A DNA stretch of 64,000 nucleotides. It comes from JAAFIW01 sp031414805. Its GTDB lineage: Bacteria > Pseudomonadota > Gammaproteobacteria > Burkholderiales > Burkholderiaceae_C. The stretch is taken from the NCBI GenBank assembly GCA_031414805.1, contig JANOQJ010000005.1, positions 1 to 64,000 on the forward strand, given 5' to 3'. The notes beneath the pieces are model-generated. The model was not told the origin of the DNA, did no database searches, and saw only the letters and a program-made list of their open reading frames with translations. Of the stretch, positions 1-8,335 are shown piece after piece (position 1 is the first letter of the stretch; each line of letters begins with the position of its first letter). Made by a program: the position numbers and the translations under genes.

Positions 1-2
1 AT

Positions 3-110
3 CTGGTGGAGGTCAATATGTTCGAGAAGATCACCTTGACGCAGATGGTCGACAACGCGCTCAAAAACGAGAGTTTTGAAGAATTGAAATCACAGGTTGA
101 GCTGTTTTGA
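3..110 (+). CDS. 3' end of an unidentified gene
   Basis: An open frame enters from the left edge and stops with TGA at 108-110, giving 35 visible residues that end in EELKSQVELF. I do not recognise the family. An internal ATG at 18 is preceded by GGAGG, so a 30-residue protein starting there is also possible, but the frame is open upstream and a C-terminal fragment is the simpler reading. Confidence 0.5.
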   Translation: MVEVNMFEKITLTQMVDNALKNESFEELKSQVELF

Positions 111-163
111 AAATCAGTCGAAATTTACCGGACAGTAGTGACATTGAAAGCCAAATCGGCTTC

Positions 164-209
164 CAGCCCCTGTTAATACTGCTCAAGCAGCTATTAAAAC
201 AGTAGCGAA
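164..209 (+). repeat. Dispersed 45-bp repeat, copy 1
   Basis: The copy carries the core TACTGCTCAAGCAGCTATT followed by a short spacer and a degenerate TAGCGAA end. The centre GCTCAAGC is close to palindromic. It lies between the partial first gene and the fumarase gene, where it may be transcribed in the leader. Confidence 0.8.
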
Positions 210-288
210 TCGTATCGCTTAGTCGCTCCCGATTCCCCTGCGAAAATAGCACTCTGTTCGCAGTTTTTCCCACAACAAGGTGCCCCAG

Positions 289-1860
289 ATGTCCAGCCCC
301 ACCACCCCACCGACCACAGTTCAAGCCGCCGACCTGATCGAGACCATCGCCGCTGCGCTGCAATACATCAGCTACTACCACCCGGCCGACTACATCGCCC
401 ACCTGGCACGGGCCTACGAGCGTGAACAGAGCCCGGCGGCCAAAGATGCAATTGCGCAAATTCTCACCAACAGCCGCATGAGCGCCACCGGGCACCGTCC
501 GATTTGCCAGGACACGGGCATCGTGAACGTGTTCCTGAAAATCGGCATGGATGTGAAGCTGGAGGGCTTTACCACCGGCCTGGAAGACGCGGTGAACGAA
601 GGCGTGCGGCGCGGTTACGCACAGGCCGACAACAAGCTGCGGGCCAGCATCGTGGCCGACCCGCAATTCGCCCGCAAAAACACTGGCGACAACACGCCCG
701 CGGTGATCTACACCGAGCTGGTGCCCGGCAACACGGTAGACATCACCGTGGCGGCCAAGGGCGGCGGCAGTGAAAACAAGAGCAAATTCGTCATGCTCAA
801 CCCCAGCGACAGCCTGGTCGACTGGGTTCTGAAAACCGTGCCCACCATGGGCGCGGGCTGGTGCCCGCCGGGCATGCTGGGCATCGGCATTGGCGGCACG
901 GCTGAAAAAGCCATGCTGCTGGCCAAGCAGAGCCTGATGGACGACATTGACATGTACGAATTGCAAGCCAAGTCGTCATCGGGCGCGGCGCTTTCCAAAA
1001 CCGAAGAGCTGCGGCTGGAGTTGTTTGAAAAGGTCAACGCCTTAGGGATTGGTGCGCAAGGCCTGGGCGGTCTGACCACGGTGCTGGACATCAAGATCAA
1101 CATGTACCCCACCCACGCCGCTGGCAAGCCCGTGGCCATGATTCCCAACTGCGCCGCCACCCGCCACGCCCATGTGGTGATGAACGGCAGCGGCCCGGTC
1201 TACCTCGACCCGCCGTCGCTCAGCCTGTGGCCCGATGTGAACTGGGCACCCGATTACGTCAAGAGCAAAAGCGTGGACATGAACACGCTGACCAAAGCGC
1301 AGGTGGCCAGCTGGAAGCCCGGCGACACCTTGCTGCTGTCCGGCAAGATGCTCACCGGCCGCGATGCCGCGCACAAACGCATTGCCGACATGCTCGCCAA
1401 GGGCGAAAAACTGCCGGTGGACTTCACCAACCGCGTGATTTATTACGTGGGCCCTGTCGACCCGGTGCGCGATGAAGTGGTCGGCCCCGCCGGCCCCACC
1501 ACAGCCACCCGCATGGACAAATTCACCGAGATGATGCTGGCCCAAACCGGCCTGATCGCCATGATTGGCAAAGCCGAGCGCGGCCCCACCGGCATTGAGG
1601 CGATCGCCAAGCACAAAAGCGCCTACCTGATGGCCGTGGGCGGCGCCGCCTACCTGGTCAGCAAAGCCATCAAAGCCGCCAAAGTAGTGGGCTTTGCCGA
1701 CCTGGGCATGGAAGCGATCTACGAGTTCGACGTGGTGGACATGCCCGTGACGGTGGCTGTCGACGCGCAAGGTACCAGCGTACACATCACCGGGCCTGCG
1801 CAATGGCAGGCGCGGATTGCTACTGGAGAATTCAAGGGGATTGCGGTGGCGGCAGGGTGA
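289..1860 (+). CDS. fumA: Class I fumarate hydratase (4Fe-4S)
   Basis: It catalyses fumarate to malate hydration in the TCA cycle, in the cytoplasm. The 523-residue protein has the full class I architecture, with an N-terminal alpha part to about residue 300 and a C-terminal beta part. The three cluster cysteines are visible at C73 (PICQDTG), C192 (GWCPPGM) and C288 (NCAATRH). The start is the ATG at 289 because AAGGTG lies about six bases upstream; a GTG at 280 would add three residues. The gene stands alone on the plus strand, with a dispersed repeat in its upstream region. Family identification is firm. The fumA symbol reflects class rather than proven orthology, since fumB-type paralogues are indistinguishable here. 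Confidence 0.93.
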   Translation: MSSPTTPPTTVQAADLIETIAAALQYISYYHPADYIAHLARAYEREQSPAAKDAIAQILTNSRMSATGHRPICQDTGIVNVFLKIGMDVKLEGFTTGLEDAVNEGVRRGYAQADNKLRASIVADPQFARKNTGDNTPAVIYTELVPGNTVDITVAAKGGGSENKSKFVMLNPSDSLVDWVLKTVPTMGAGWCPPGMLGIGIGGTAEKAMLLAKQSLMDDIDMYELQAKSSSGAALSKTEELRLELFEKVNALGIGAQGLGGLTTVLDIKINMYPTHAAGKPVAMIPNCAATRHAHVVMNGSGPVYLDPPSLSLWPDVNWAPDYVKSKSVDMNTLTKAQVASWKPGDTLLLSGKMLTGRDAAHKRIADMLAKGEKLPVDFTNRVIYYVGPVDPVRDEVVGPAGPTTATRMDKFTEMMLAQTGLIAMIGKAERGPTGIEAIAKHKSAYLMAVGGAAYLVSKAIKAAKVVGFADLGMEAIYEFDVVDMPVTVAVDAQGTSVHITGPAQWQARIATGEFKGIAVAAG

Positions 1861-1880
1861 GATTTTTTGGCTGCCGCCTG

Positions 1881-1955
1881 AATTTGCACCAACTACGCGT
1901 GAAAATACGCAAATCAGGTGCAAATTGATTAAAATCATAGATTTATGATCTATGA
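1881..1955. promoter_or_regulatory. Nested inverted repeats over the start of the next gene
   Basis: A 10-bp perfect inverted repeat (AATTTGCACC at 1881-1890, GGTGCAAATT at 1917-1926) encloses a smaller GCGT/ACGC hairpin. A second 8-bp perfect inverted repeat (TCATAGAT at 1935-1942, ATCTATGA at 1948-1955) spans the ATG of the nucleotidyltransferase gene at 1945. No Shine-Dalgarno sequence is visible. The arrangement looks like operator sites or an RNA structure covering the start; its function is inferred. Confidence 0.5.
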
Positions 1956-2991
1956 AAAATCACAGTACCTGGCTTTTTCGAGTGATGCGCAGCGGATTGC
2001 CGCCAATTTAGAACAAGCCTACAGCTTCTGGCTGGATTCCCGGCAAACGCTGCAGCAGCTACCCGCCTCCTTGTATTGGGTCGATCGTGGGGACACCCAG
2101 TACCTGTATGCCAAACAAAACAGCACCGACAATGGCACCAGCCTGGGGGTACGCAGCCCAGCCACTGAACAGCAGTTGGCCAGTTTCACCGAAGAAAAAC
2201 AACAAGCCCTCGAGCGCATGGCCTCGGCCGACGCGCTGATAGAAACCCGCGCCGCCCTGTATCGCCGCATGCGCTTGCCGACCCTGCCCGACAAGCAGGC
2301 TGAAATTTTGCGCAAGCTGGATGTCGAAAACCTGTTGGGTACCGACCTGATGGTGGTGGGAACCAATGCATTTTCTGCCTACGAATGGGCAGCCAATGCA
2401 ATTTTTCCGGCGGGCAATGAGGAGACGCAAGATTTTGATTTGACCTGGTGCCGCGGCACCAAGGCGTCTCTGGTTCTGGCAGGGGTTGAGTCGACAAAGA
2501 AGACACGCAAAACCTTGTTCAGCGTGCTCAAAAGCATTGATTCCAGCTACAAAATCACCCCCCGAAAGCCTTACCAGGCGACCAACGCGGAGGGCTATGA
2601 GGTGGAACTCCTGGCCGCACCCAGTTGCCATCCTCTACCCAAAGAAGAGGCTTTTGCGCCGATGACGTCGCTGGTCGAGCAAGAGTGGTTGCTGCTGGGC
2701 CGACCCATTGCGGCGGTGGTGGCCACCGTCCGCGGGCGGGCCTGTCCGTTGACGGTGCCCGATCCGAGATTCATGGCCCTGCACAAACTGTGGCTGGCCG
2801 ACAAGCCCGAGCGCAACCCTGCCAAACGTGAAAAAGACCGTCGCCAGGGCAATGTGTTGCTAGATGCGGTGCGCTACTTTCAGCAGTACAGCCACCCGCT
2901 GAACGTTGACTTTGTATTTGAGCTGCCGCCCGATCTGCGTCCTACATTCGACCAATGGTGCGAACCGCGCCAGTTCATCCCCACCCCATGA
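1945..2991 (+). CDS. GSU2403-type nucleotidyltransferase-fold protein
   Basis: This 348-residue protein resembles the NTP_transf_8 family. The Pol beta-like core has the glycine-rich VVGTNAF segment near residue 137 and a D-x-D pair at D163/D165 (QDFDLTW), the expected metal-binding residues. The C-terminal third is basic (KREKDRR) and may bind nucleic acid. The substrate is unknown. The start codon lies inside an 8-bp inverted repeat and lacks a ribosome-binding site, suggesting leaderless translation or autoregulation. Its stop overlaps the probable murI start by three bases (ATGA), so the two may be co-transcribed. Family call is moderate; a specific function is not supported. Confidence 0.7.
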   Translation: MIYEKSQYLAFSSDAQRIAANLEQAYSFWLDSRQTLQQLPASLYWVDRGDTQYLYAKQNSTDNGTSLGVRSPATEQQLASFTEEKQQALERMASADALIETRAALYRRMRLPTLPDKQAEILRKLDVENLLGTDLMVVGTNAFSAYEWAANAIFPAGNEETQDFDLTWCRGTKASLVLAGVESTKKTRKTLFSVLKSIDSSYKITPRKPYQATNAEGYEVELLAAPSCHPLPKEEAFAPMTSLVEQEWLLLGRPIAAVVATVRGRACPLTVPDPRFMALHKLWLADKPERNPAKREKDRRQGNVLLDAVRYFQQYSHPLNVDFVFELPPDLRPTFDQWCEPRQFIPTP

Positions 2992-3857
2992 CCGCAGGTC
3001 ATTCAAGAGCAGGCGCAGGTCATTCAAGAGCAGGCGCAGGCCATTTAAGAGCAGCCGCAGGTCATTTCAGCGTCCCTGCCAGCCATTCCCGCGCCCCCAT
3101 CGGCGTCTTCGACTCCGGCATCGGCGGCCTGAGCATCCTGCGTGCTTTACGCGCCCAGTTGCCACACGAACACTTTGTGTACTTTGCCGACACGGGCCAC
3201 GCACCCTACGGCGAGCGCGGCGACGCCTATGTGCAGGCGCGCTCGCTCGCCATTTCGCAGCAGCTGGTCGAGCAACAAAACATCAAAGCTCTGGTGGTGG
3301 CCTGCAACACTGCCACTGCCGCTGCCATTGATCTGCTGCGCGAGCAGCTCCCCGACTTACCCATCGTGGGCGTGGAGCCCGCACTCAAACCCGCCGTGGC
3401 CTTGAGCCGCACCGGCCACATCGCCGTGCTGGCCACGCGCACCACGCTGAACAGCCGTCGCTTTCAAGCCCTGCACGCTGGTTTGGCCAATCAGGCGCAG
3501 TTCATGCTGCAACCCTGCGATGGTCTAGCAGAAGCCATTGAACAGGATGACACTATAAAAATAATAGCTGCTTCAACAGCATTTATAAGGGCTAGTGGCC
3601 TGTTTGGCATCAAACCAGGCGAAATTGACACCCTGGTACTCGGCTGCACCCACTACCCGCTGGTGCGTGACGTGTGGGCTACCCATGTCGGGCTGCAGGT
3701 CAAAATCGTCGAGACCGGTGAGCCGGTGGCCCGGCAAGCCCTCAGGCTATTGGCAGCGGCTGACGTGTTGACGTCATCCCGTGCACCCGGGTCACTGTCG
3801 CTGCTGAGCACAGGGCCAGCCGGTCACCTGGAAGCGGCTGTGGCGCGTTGGCTGTAA
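2988..3857 (+). CDS. murI: Glutamate racemase
   Basis: It interconverts L- and D-glutamate to supply D-Glu for peptidoglycan. From the ATG at 2988 the protein has 289 residues. The two catalytic cysteines are C106 (VACNTATAA) and C220 (LGCTHYPL), and the DSGIGGLS motif opens the conserved domain. The first 25 or so residues are unusual: they come from a 21-bp tandem repeat (AGHSRAG-like units) and are not part of the normal racemase. A dispersed repeat copy is inserted in frame at 3552-3593 and encodes IKIIAASTAFIRA. The start at 2988 overlaps the upstream stop as ATGA; an ATG at 2955 would add eleven residues. Function is firm and the true N-terminus is uncertain. Confidence 0.92.
   Translation: MTAGHSRAGAGHSRAGAGHLRAAAGHFSVPASHSRAPIGVFDSGIGGLSILRALRAQLPHEHFVYFADTGHAPYGERGDAYVQARSLAISQQLVEQQNIKALVVACNTATAAAIDLLREQLPDLPIVGVEPALKPAVALSRTGHIAVLATRTTLNSRRFQALHAGLANQAQFMLQPCDGLAEAIEQDDTIKIIAASTAFIRASGLFGIKPGEIDTLVLGCTHYPLVRDVWATHVGLQVKIVETGEPVARQALRLLAAADVLTSSRAPGSLSLLSTGPAGHLEAAVARWL
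2994..3077 (+). repeat. 21-bp tandem repeat, about 3.5 units, inside murI
   Basis: Units start at 2994, 3015, 3036 and 3057. The first two are identical, the third differs at three positions and the fourth diverges in its second half. The unit length is a multiple of three, so copy-number changes keep the murI frame. Confidence 0.9.
3552..3593 (-). repeat. Dispersed 45-bp repeat, copy 2 (inside murI)
   Basis: The copy reads AATAGCTGCTTCAACAGCAT followed by TTATAAGGGCT on the plus strand. It lies fully inside murI and is translated without a stop. Confidence 0.8.
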
Positions 3858-3877
3858 CCACGCCCTAGCGGCCGGCT

Positions 3878-4564
3878 TTATGCCGTCTGCGCCACCTTCT
3901 TCCTGGCAAACTTCCACGGCGCATACGCTTCTTCCGGCACGGTGGCCAAGCGCGAACCGTGCACGCGGCCCATGTCGCCATAAAAGTGGCGAAAACTCAT
4001 GATCAGTGGGTTCCATTTGTCGGGGTCAATGCGGTGCGATTCGGGTGCCTGCAGCAACTGCTCGTCCACATGTACCTTGACCAATTGCAGCTCTACCATC
4101 ACCGTTGCAATGGCCATGCGCGGGTCATTCGCAGCAAACGGACGAATGGCTTGTACCACCGCCTCCAGTTGCACCTGGCACTCTTTGACGCGTGGCGGTG
4201 CGACTTGCACAGACGCCTGCGCTGTGAGCCCCGCAGCGCCGAGCTTGTCGGCTACGTGCTGATAACCCAGCAGTTGTTTGTGCAGCGGCAGCTGCGCAGA
4301 CCCAGTGAGGTTGGCCAAGCGGTCAACGGCCGCCACGTTGTGAACTGCAGCCAGATTCAGCACGCATTCCCCCTGGCGTTGCAGGTTTTCCGTGGTTTTT
4401 GAGCTGGCATCCAGCCCCAGCATGCAGCTGTAACCCAACCACCAGGCTGACGACATCGGCGCCACGTTGGTCGAGCCGTCTTCATTCACAGTACTAATCA
4501 GCACCACGGGCGTGCCCCAATAGTGAATGGCCGGTTCGATGGTTTGGTGAACGGTGTTGTGCAT
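3878..4564 (-). CDS. Flavin reductase family protein
   Basis: The 228-residue protein matches the FMN-binding split-barrel flavin reductase/flavoprotein oxygenase family. The N-terminal part carries the typical PVVLISTVNEDGSTNVAPMS segment and a later CVLNLAA strand. It would bind FMN in the cytoplasm and use NAD(P)H; the physiological partner is not indicated. The start at 4564 is chosen because GAGGAA lies nine bases upstream; an open frame extends further but lacks conserved sequence. It converges with murI, ending 20 bases after it, and no partner monooxygenase gene is adjacent. Confidence 0.8.
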   Translation of the reverse strand: MHNTVHQTIEPAIHYWGTPVVLISTVNEDGSTNVAPMSSAWWLGYSCMLGLDASSKTTENLQRQGECVLNLAAVHNVAAVDRLANLTGSAQLPLHKQLLGYQHVADKLGAAGLTAQASVQVAPPRVKECQVQLEAVVQAIRPFAANDPRMAIATVMVELQLVKVHVDEQLLQAPESHRIDPDKWNPLIMSFRHFYGDMGRVHGSRLATVPEEAYAPWKFARKKVAQTA

Positions 4565-4693
4565 GGCAAGAAATTCCTCAGATAAAGGTGAATGAACGGG
4601 CCGCAGTGTCCCTGCTTGCGTCTCAACCACCACTCTGTTTCTTGCTCTCAAACCCAGCCCATACAAACTGGCACGGCAACCCGCTCACCTCAA

Positions 4694-4740
4694 TCACTAT
4701 GAAATTAATAGCTGCTTGAGCAGTATTTACAAGGGCTACA
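4694..4740 (-). repeat. Dispersed 45-bp repeat, copy 3
   Basis: A near-consensus copy: AATAGCTGCTTGAGCAGTAT then TTACAAGGGCT. It is intergenic between the flavin reductase gene and the DUF6806 gene. Confidence 0.85.
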
Positions 4741-4764
4741 GGCCGTTTTCTTTATAAAAAGTGC

Positions 4765-5394
4765 TCAGTGCAAATGCCGTGGCCTACGCCCACCACCGTG
4801 TGAGCCACCGCCCGAGGCACCGCGCGGTGGCCTGCCGAGCTCCAGCGAGTTGGCCAGCGCGTCAAAGCGCTGGGCGAACAGCTTGTCGATTTCGGTCACC
4901 ACACCGCCCAGCTCCGCCCCGTCAAAGTGGCGCTCCATCATGTTCACCACGTCTTGCACCAGCAGGTCGCGCTGCACCTGCATGATGGCCGCAGGTGTGG
5001 GGCCGACGAACAGCATCATGAAGTCGTCGCGCGATTCCTCGCCTTCTTCACCCTCTTCGTCGTCCTCATCAAAGTCAGCGTCGTAAAACGTCACTTCAAT
5101 CGGCGCGCCCTGCAAGGCCAATTCATTGAGGCTCATGCACATTTCGTCCAGCGCCTGGCGAAAGTCTTCGTCACCGGGCACCGTCCAGCACATGTGCAGC
5201 ACATGGTCGGTCTTGTCCAGCTTGATACCGGGCTCTTCTTCATAAGAACTGGTGGCACCGTCGGCCAGGGAGCGGGCGCCTGCGTACTTCCACAAGGGTT
5301 TGAGCGCGTCTTGCAGCTGCTCAAACGTCACATCGTCGCGCAACGGCACATCGCCGTGAACATGGATTTCAAAAGGGGCGTTGTAGCGCGGCAT
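4765..5394 (-). CDS. DUF6806 family protein
   Basis: This 209-residue protein looks like the uncharacterised DUF6806 family seen in betaproteobacteria. It has no signal peptide or membrane segment. A strongly acidic stretch lies near residues 107-121 (DEDDEEGEEGEE), and the C-terminus is rich in Gly, His and Arg (GGGSHGGGRRPRHLH). GGAGA six bases upstream of the ATG supports the start at 5394. The function is unknown. The acidic and His-rich segments could bind metal or a basic partner, which is inference. Confidence 0.7.
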   Translation of the reverse strand: MPRYNAPFEIHVHGDVPLRDDVTFEQLQDALKPLWKYAGARSLADGATSSYEEEPGIKLDKTDHVLHMCWTVPGDEDFRQALDEMCMSLNELALQGAPIEVTFYDADFDEDDEEGEEGEESRDDFMMLFVGPTPAAIMQVQRDLLVQDVVNMMERHFDGAELGGVVTEIDKLFAQRFDALANSLELGRPPRGASGGGSHGGGRRPRHLH

Positions 5395-5445
5395 AAGCAG
5401 TCTCCACGTTCAGATGTTGGGGGTGATTGGGGTGATTTTTGTCAG

Positions 5446-5538
5446 TGGTGCCTCGAACCGGAATCGAACCGGTACGCCCCCTCACGGGAAAGCGGCGGAT
5501 TTTAAGTCCGCTGTGTCTACCAATTTCACCATCGAGGC
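5446..5538 (-). tRNA. tRNA-Leu (anticodon UAA)
   Basis: On the minus strand a 7-bp acceptor stem (GCCTCGA with TCGAGGC), a T-arm with TTCGATT loop, an anticodon loop reading TAA and an encoded CCA end (5446-5448) can be folded. The long variable arm fits leucine tRNA. Confidence 0.93.
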
Positions 5539-5576
5539 GCTAACAAGCCGCACAACAACCGTCAGCAGTCATTGTG

Positions 5577-5614
5577 AAACAAAACAGCCCCGACACCAGA
5601 AGGTTGCGGGGCTG
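5577..5614 (-). terminator. Rho-independent terminator after tRNA-Cys
   Basis: On the minus strand CAGCCCCG pairs with CGGGGCTG (5607-5614 with 5585-5592) and is followed by TTTTGTTT. It lies directly downstream of tRNA-Cys. Confidence 0.8.
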
Positions 5615-5627
5615 AAATGATTATTTT

Positions 5628-5701
5628 TGGAGGCGCGATCCAGAGTCGAACTGGACTGATCGGATTTGCAATCCGGTGCATAACCGCTTTGCTATCGCGC
5701 C
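5628..5701 (-). tRNA. tRNA-Cys (anticodon GCA)
   Basis: On the minus strand the gene begins GGCGCGA, shows a GCA anticodon in the TTGCAAA loop and ends TCGCGCC-T-CCA. Total length is 74 bases including the encoded CCA. Confidence 0.94.
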
Positions 5702-5727
5702 GTTTTTTTATACGTAAGTTACACAGC

Positions 5728-5755
5728 AAAAAGGGAAGCCTGGGCTTCCCTTTTT
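5728..5755. terminator. Bidirectional terminator between tRNA-Gly and tRNA-Cys
   Basis: A 13-bp perfect inverted repeat, AAAAAGGGAAGCC and its complement, flanks two bases. The A-tract and T-tract ends make it a plausible intrinsic terminator in either direction. Confidence 0.75.
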
Positions 5756-5761
5756 GAAAAT

Positions 5762-5837
5762 TGGAGCGGGAAAAGAGTCTCGAACTCTCGACCTCAACCT
5801 TGGCAAGGTTGCGCTCTACCAACTGAGCTATTCCCGC
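5762..5837 (-). tRNA. tRNA-Gly (anticodon GCC)
   Basis: On the minus strand the gene begins GCGGGAA, has a GCC anticodon in the loop TTGCCAA and ends with encoded CCA at 5762-5764. It lies 51 bases downstream of lon. Confidence 0.95.
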
Positions 5838-5888
5838 GTTTCGAGCCTCAAATTATATGCGATTTTCTGGCCGCTTCAACAAACTGAC

Positions 5889-8327
5889 TTAATGTTTGAT
5901 GCCAACCGGTGGATGGGCCTGGGGGCTCACCACGGTCGGTGCACCCAGAACCACAGCCGCCACGGGCTCGTCATCCAGCAACGGAACCGGCTGACGCTCG
6001 AGCGCCAACTCCAACACCTTGTCGATCCAGCGCACTGGCACGATCTCCAAGCCGCTTTTGACGTTGTCGGGAATCTCCTGCAAGTCTTTGGCGTTTTCTT
6101 CCGGGATCAGCACGGTCTTGATGCCACCGCGCAAAGCCGCGAGCAGTTTTTCCTTCAAGCCACCAATACCGGTGATCTCGCCACGCAAAGTGATCTCGCC
6201 GGTCATCGCCACATCGCCGCGCACTGGGATGCCAGTCAAGGCCGACACAAAGGCTGTGGCCATCGCGGCACCCGCACTCGGGCCGTCTTTCGGTGTGGCA
6301 CCGTCGGGCACGTGGATGTGGATGTCTTTCTTTTCAAACACCTCATCTTTAATACCCAGCATGCGGGAACGGCTGCGCACCACGGTACGCGCCGCTTCAA
6401 CCGATTCCTTCATCACATCGCCCAGCGAACCGGTGCGCGTGATAACACCTTTACCGGGCGTCAGCGCCGCTTCAATGGTCAGCAAGTCACCGCCAACTTC
6501 GGTCCAGGCCAGGCCCACGACCTGACCGACCTGGTTTTGCTGTTCTGCACGGCCAAAGGTGTATTTGCGAACACCTAAAAAGTCGTTCAAGTTGTCGCCG
6601 TTGACGACAACTTGCGGGGTCAGCTTTTTCAGCAGCAAACCCTTGACAACCTTGCGGCAGATCTTGGACAGCTCACGCTCCAGCGAGCGCACGCCTGCTT
6701 CGCGGGTGTAGTAGCGCACGATATCCCGCACTGCTTCTTCCGTGACCAGCAGTTCTTCATCTTTCACGCCATTGTTTTTCAGCTGCTTGGGCAGCAGGTA
6801 GCGTAGTGCAATATTGGTCTTTTCGTCTTCGGTATAGCCCGACAAACGAATCACTTCCATGCGGTCCAGCAGCGCTGGCGGAATGTTCATGGAGTTCGAT
6901 GTGGCGACAAACATCACGTCGCTCAAGTCGAAATCCACTTCCACATAGTGATCGCTGAAGGTGTGGTTCTGCTCAGGGTCGAGCACCTCCAGCAACGCGC
7001 TCGACGGGTCGCCCCGAAAGTCGGTACCCAGCTTGTCAATTTCGTCCAGCAGGAACAGCGGGTTGCGTGTACCGGCCTTGTTCAGGCTTTGCAGCACCTT
7101 GCCCGGCAGAGCGCCGATGTAAGTACGCCTGTGGCCACGAATCTCCGCCTCGTCGCGCATACCACCCAACGCCATACGCACGTATTTGCGACCTGTGGCT
7201 TTGGCAATCGACTGACCCAGCGAAGTTTTACCCACGCCTGGCGGGCCGACCAGACACAGAATCGGCGCTTTCACCTTGTCGACACGTTGTTGCACCGCTA
7301 GATACTCAAGAATTCGATCCTTGACCTTCTCCAGGCCAAAGTGGTCTTCGTTGAGCACGCCTTCTGCGTTGGTGAGGTTGTGCTTGATCTTGGTTTTTTT
7401 GCTCCACGGCAAACCCACCAGCACGTCGATGTAGTTGCGCACCACGCTGGCTTCGGCCGACATGGGCGACATCAATTTGAGCTTTTTCAGCTCGCCTTCC
7501 GCTTTTTTGAGCGCCTCTTTGGGCATCTTGGCAGACTTGATTTTCTTTTCAATGTCTTCGATGTCGACGCCATCTTCGCCATCACCCAGCTCTTTCTGGA
7601 TAGCTTTGACCTGTTCATTCAGATAAAAATCGCGCTGGTTTTTTTCCATCTGACGCTTGACGCGGCCGCGGATTTTTTTGTCCACGTTCAGAATATCCAC
7701 CTCGCGCTCGATCTGCTCGAACAGGTTTTCGAGGCGCAATTTGATGTCGGACAGATCCAACACCACCTGCTTGCTTTCCAGCTTCAGAGGCAAGTGGGCG
7801 GCAATGGTGTCAGCCAGACGTCCCGGATCGTCAATGCTGGAAATCGAGGTCAAAATCTCCGGTGGAATTTTCTTGTTCAGTTTGACGTACTGGTCGAACT
7901 GCTGCATCACCGCACGGCGTAGCGCCTCAATTTCGCTGGTCTTGGGCACGACCAAGGTCGCGGCAGATACGGGGGTCACGTTGGCGGAAAAATGCAGATC
8001 ACCGTCGTCGATGCGGTTCACTTTGGCGCGCTGCTGGCCTTCAACCAGCACTTTCACCGTGCCATCGGGCAGCTTGAGCATCTGCAAAATCGTCGACACA
8101 CAACCCACGTCAAACATATCGCCCACCGACGGTTCGTCTTTGGCGGCTGCTTTTTGCGCCACCAGCATGATGCGGCGTTCGGCTTCCATGGCCGCCTCAA
8201 GCGCTTTAATGCTTTTTTGCCGCCCTACAAACAGCGGGATGACCATGTGCGGAAACACGACGACGTCGCGCAGCGGAAGCAGCGGCAGGTCAATGGCCTC
8301 GGGAGGCAGGGGGGTTTGTCCAGACAT
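5889..8327 (-). CDS. lon: ATP-dependent protease Lon
   Basis: This 812-residue protein is a cytoplasmic AAA+ serine protease for misfolded and regulatory proteins. The N-terminal substrate-binding LON domain spans about residues 12-210, followed by a coiled region. Walker A GPPGVGKT lies near residue 360 and the Walker B/sensor region reads LFLLDEIDKL. The C-terminal protease domain has the Ser-Lys dyad, S684 in PKDGPSAGAA and a lysine near 727. Length is normal for a proteobacterial Lon. AAGGA five bases upstream supports the ATG at 8327. The gene starts 8 bases after clpX and is probably the last gene of the tig-clpP-clpX-lon quality-control cluster. Confidence 0.98.
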   Translation of the reverse strand: MSGQTPLPPEAIDLPLLPLRDVVVFPHMVIPLFVGRQKSIKALEAAMEAERRIMLVAQKAAAKDEPSVGDMFDVGCVSTILQMLKLPDGTVKVLVEGQQRAKVNRIDDGDLHFSANVTPVSAATLVVPKTSEIEALRRAVMQQFDQYVKLNKKIPPEILTSISSIDDPGRLADTIAAHLPLKLESKQVVLDLSDIKLRLENLFEQIEREVDILNVDKKIRGRVKRQMEKNQRDFYLNEQVKAIQKELGDGEDGVDIEDIEKKIKSAKMPKEALKKAEGELKKLKLMSPMSAEASVVRNYIDVLVGLPWSKKTKIKHNLTNAEGVLNEDHFGLEKVKDRILEYLAVQQRVDKVKAPILCLVGPPGVGKTSLGQSIAKATGRKYVRMALGGMRDEAEIRGHRRTYIGALPGKVLQSLNKAGTRNPLFLLDEIDKLGTDFRGDPSSALLEVLDPEQNHTFSDHYVEVDFDLSDVMFVATSNSMNIPPALLDRMEVIRLSGYTEDEKTNIALRYLLPKQLKNNGVKDEELLVTEEAVRDIVRYYTREAGVRSLERELSKICRKVVKGLLLKKLTPQVVVNGDNLNDFLGVRKYTFGRAEQQNQVGQVVGLAWTEVGGDLLTIEAALTPGKGVITRTGSLGDVMKESVEAARTVVRSRSRMLGIKDEVFEKKDIHIHVPDGATPKDGPSAGAAMATAFVSALTGIPVRGDVAMTGEITLRGEITGIGGLKEKLLAALRGGIKTVLIPEENAKDLQEIPDNVKSGLEIVPVRWIDKVLELALERQPVPLLDDEPVAAVVLGAPTVVSPQAHPPVGIKH

Positions 8328-8335
8328 ATCGATCC

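Noticed and set aside
5446..5837. An integration site at the tRNA cluster
   Set aside because: No integrase, no duplicated tRNA 3' end and no phage genes are seen nearby.
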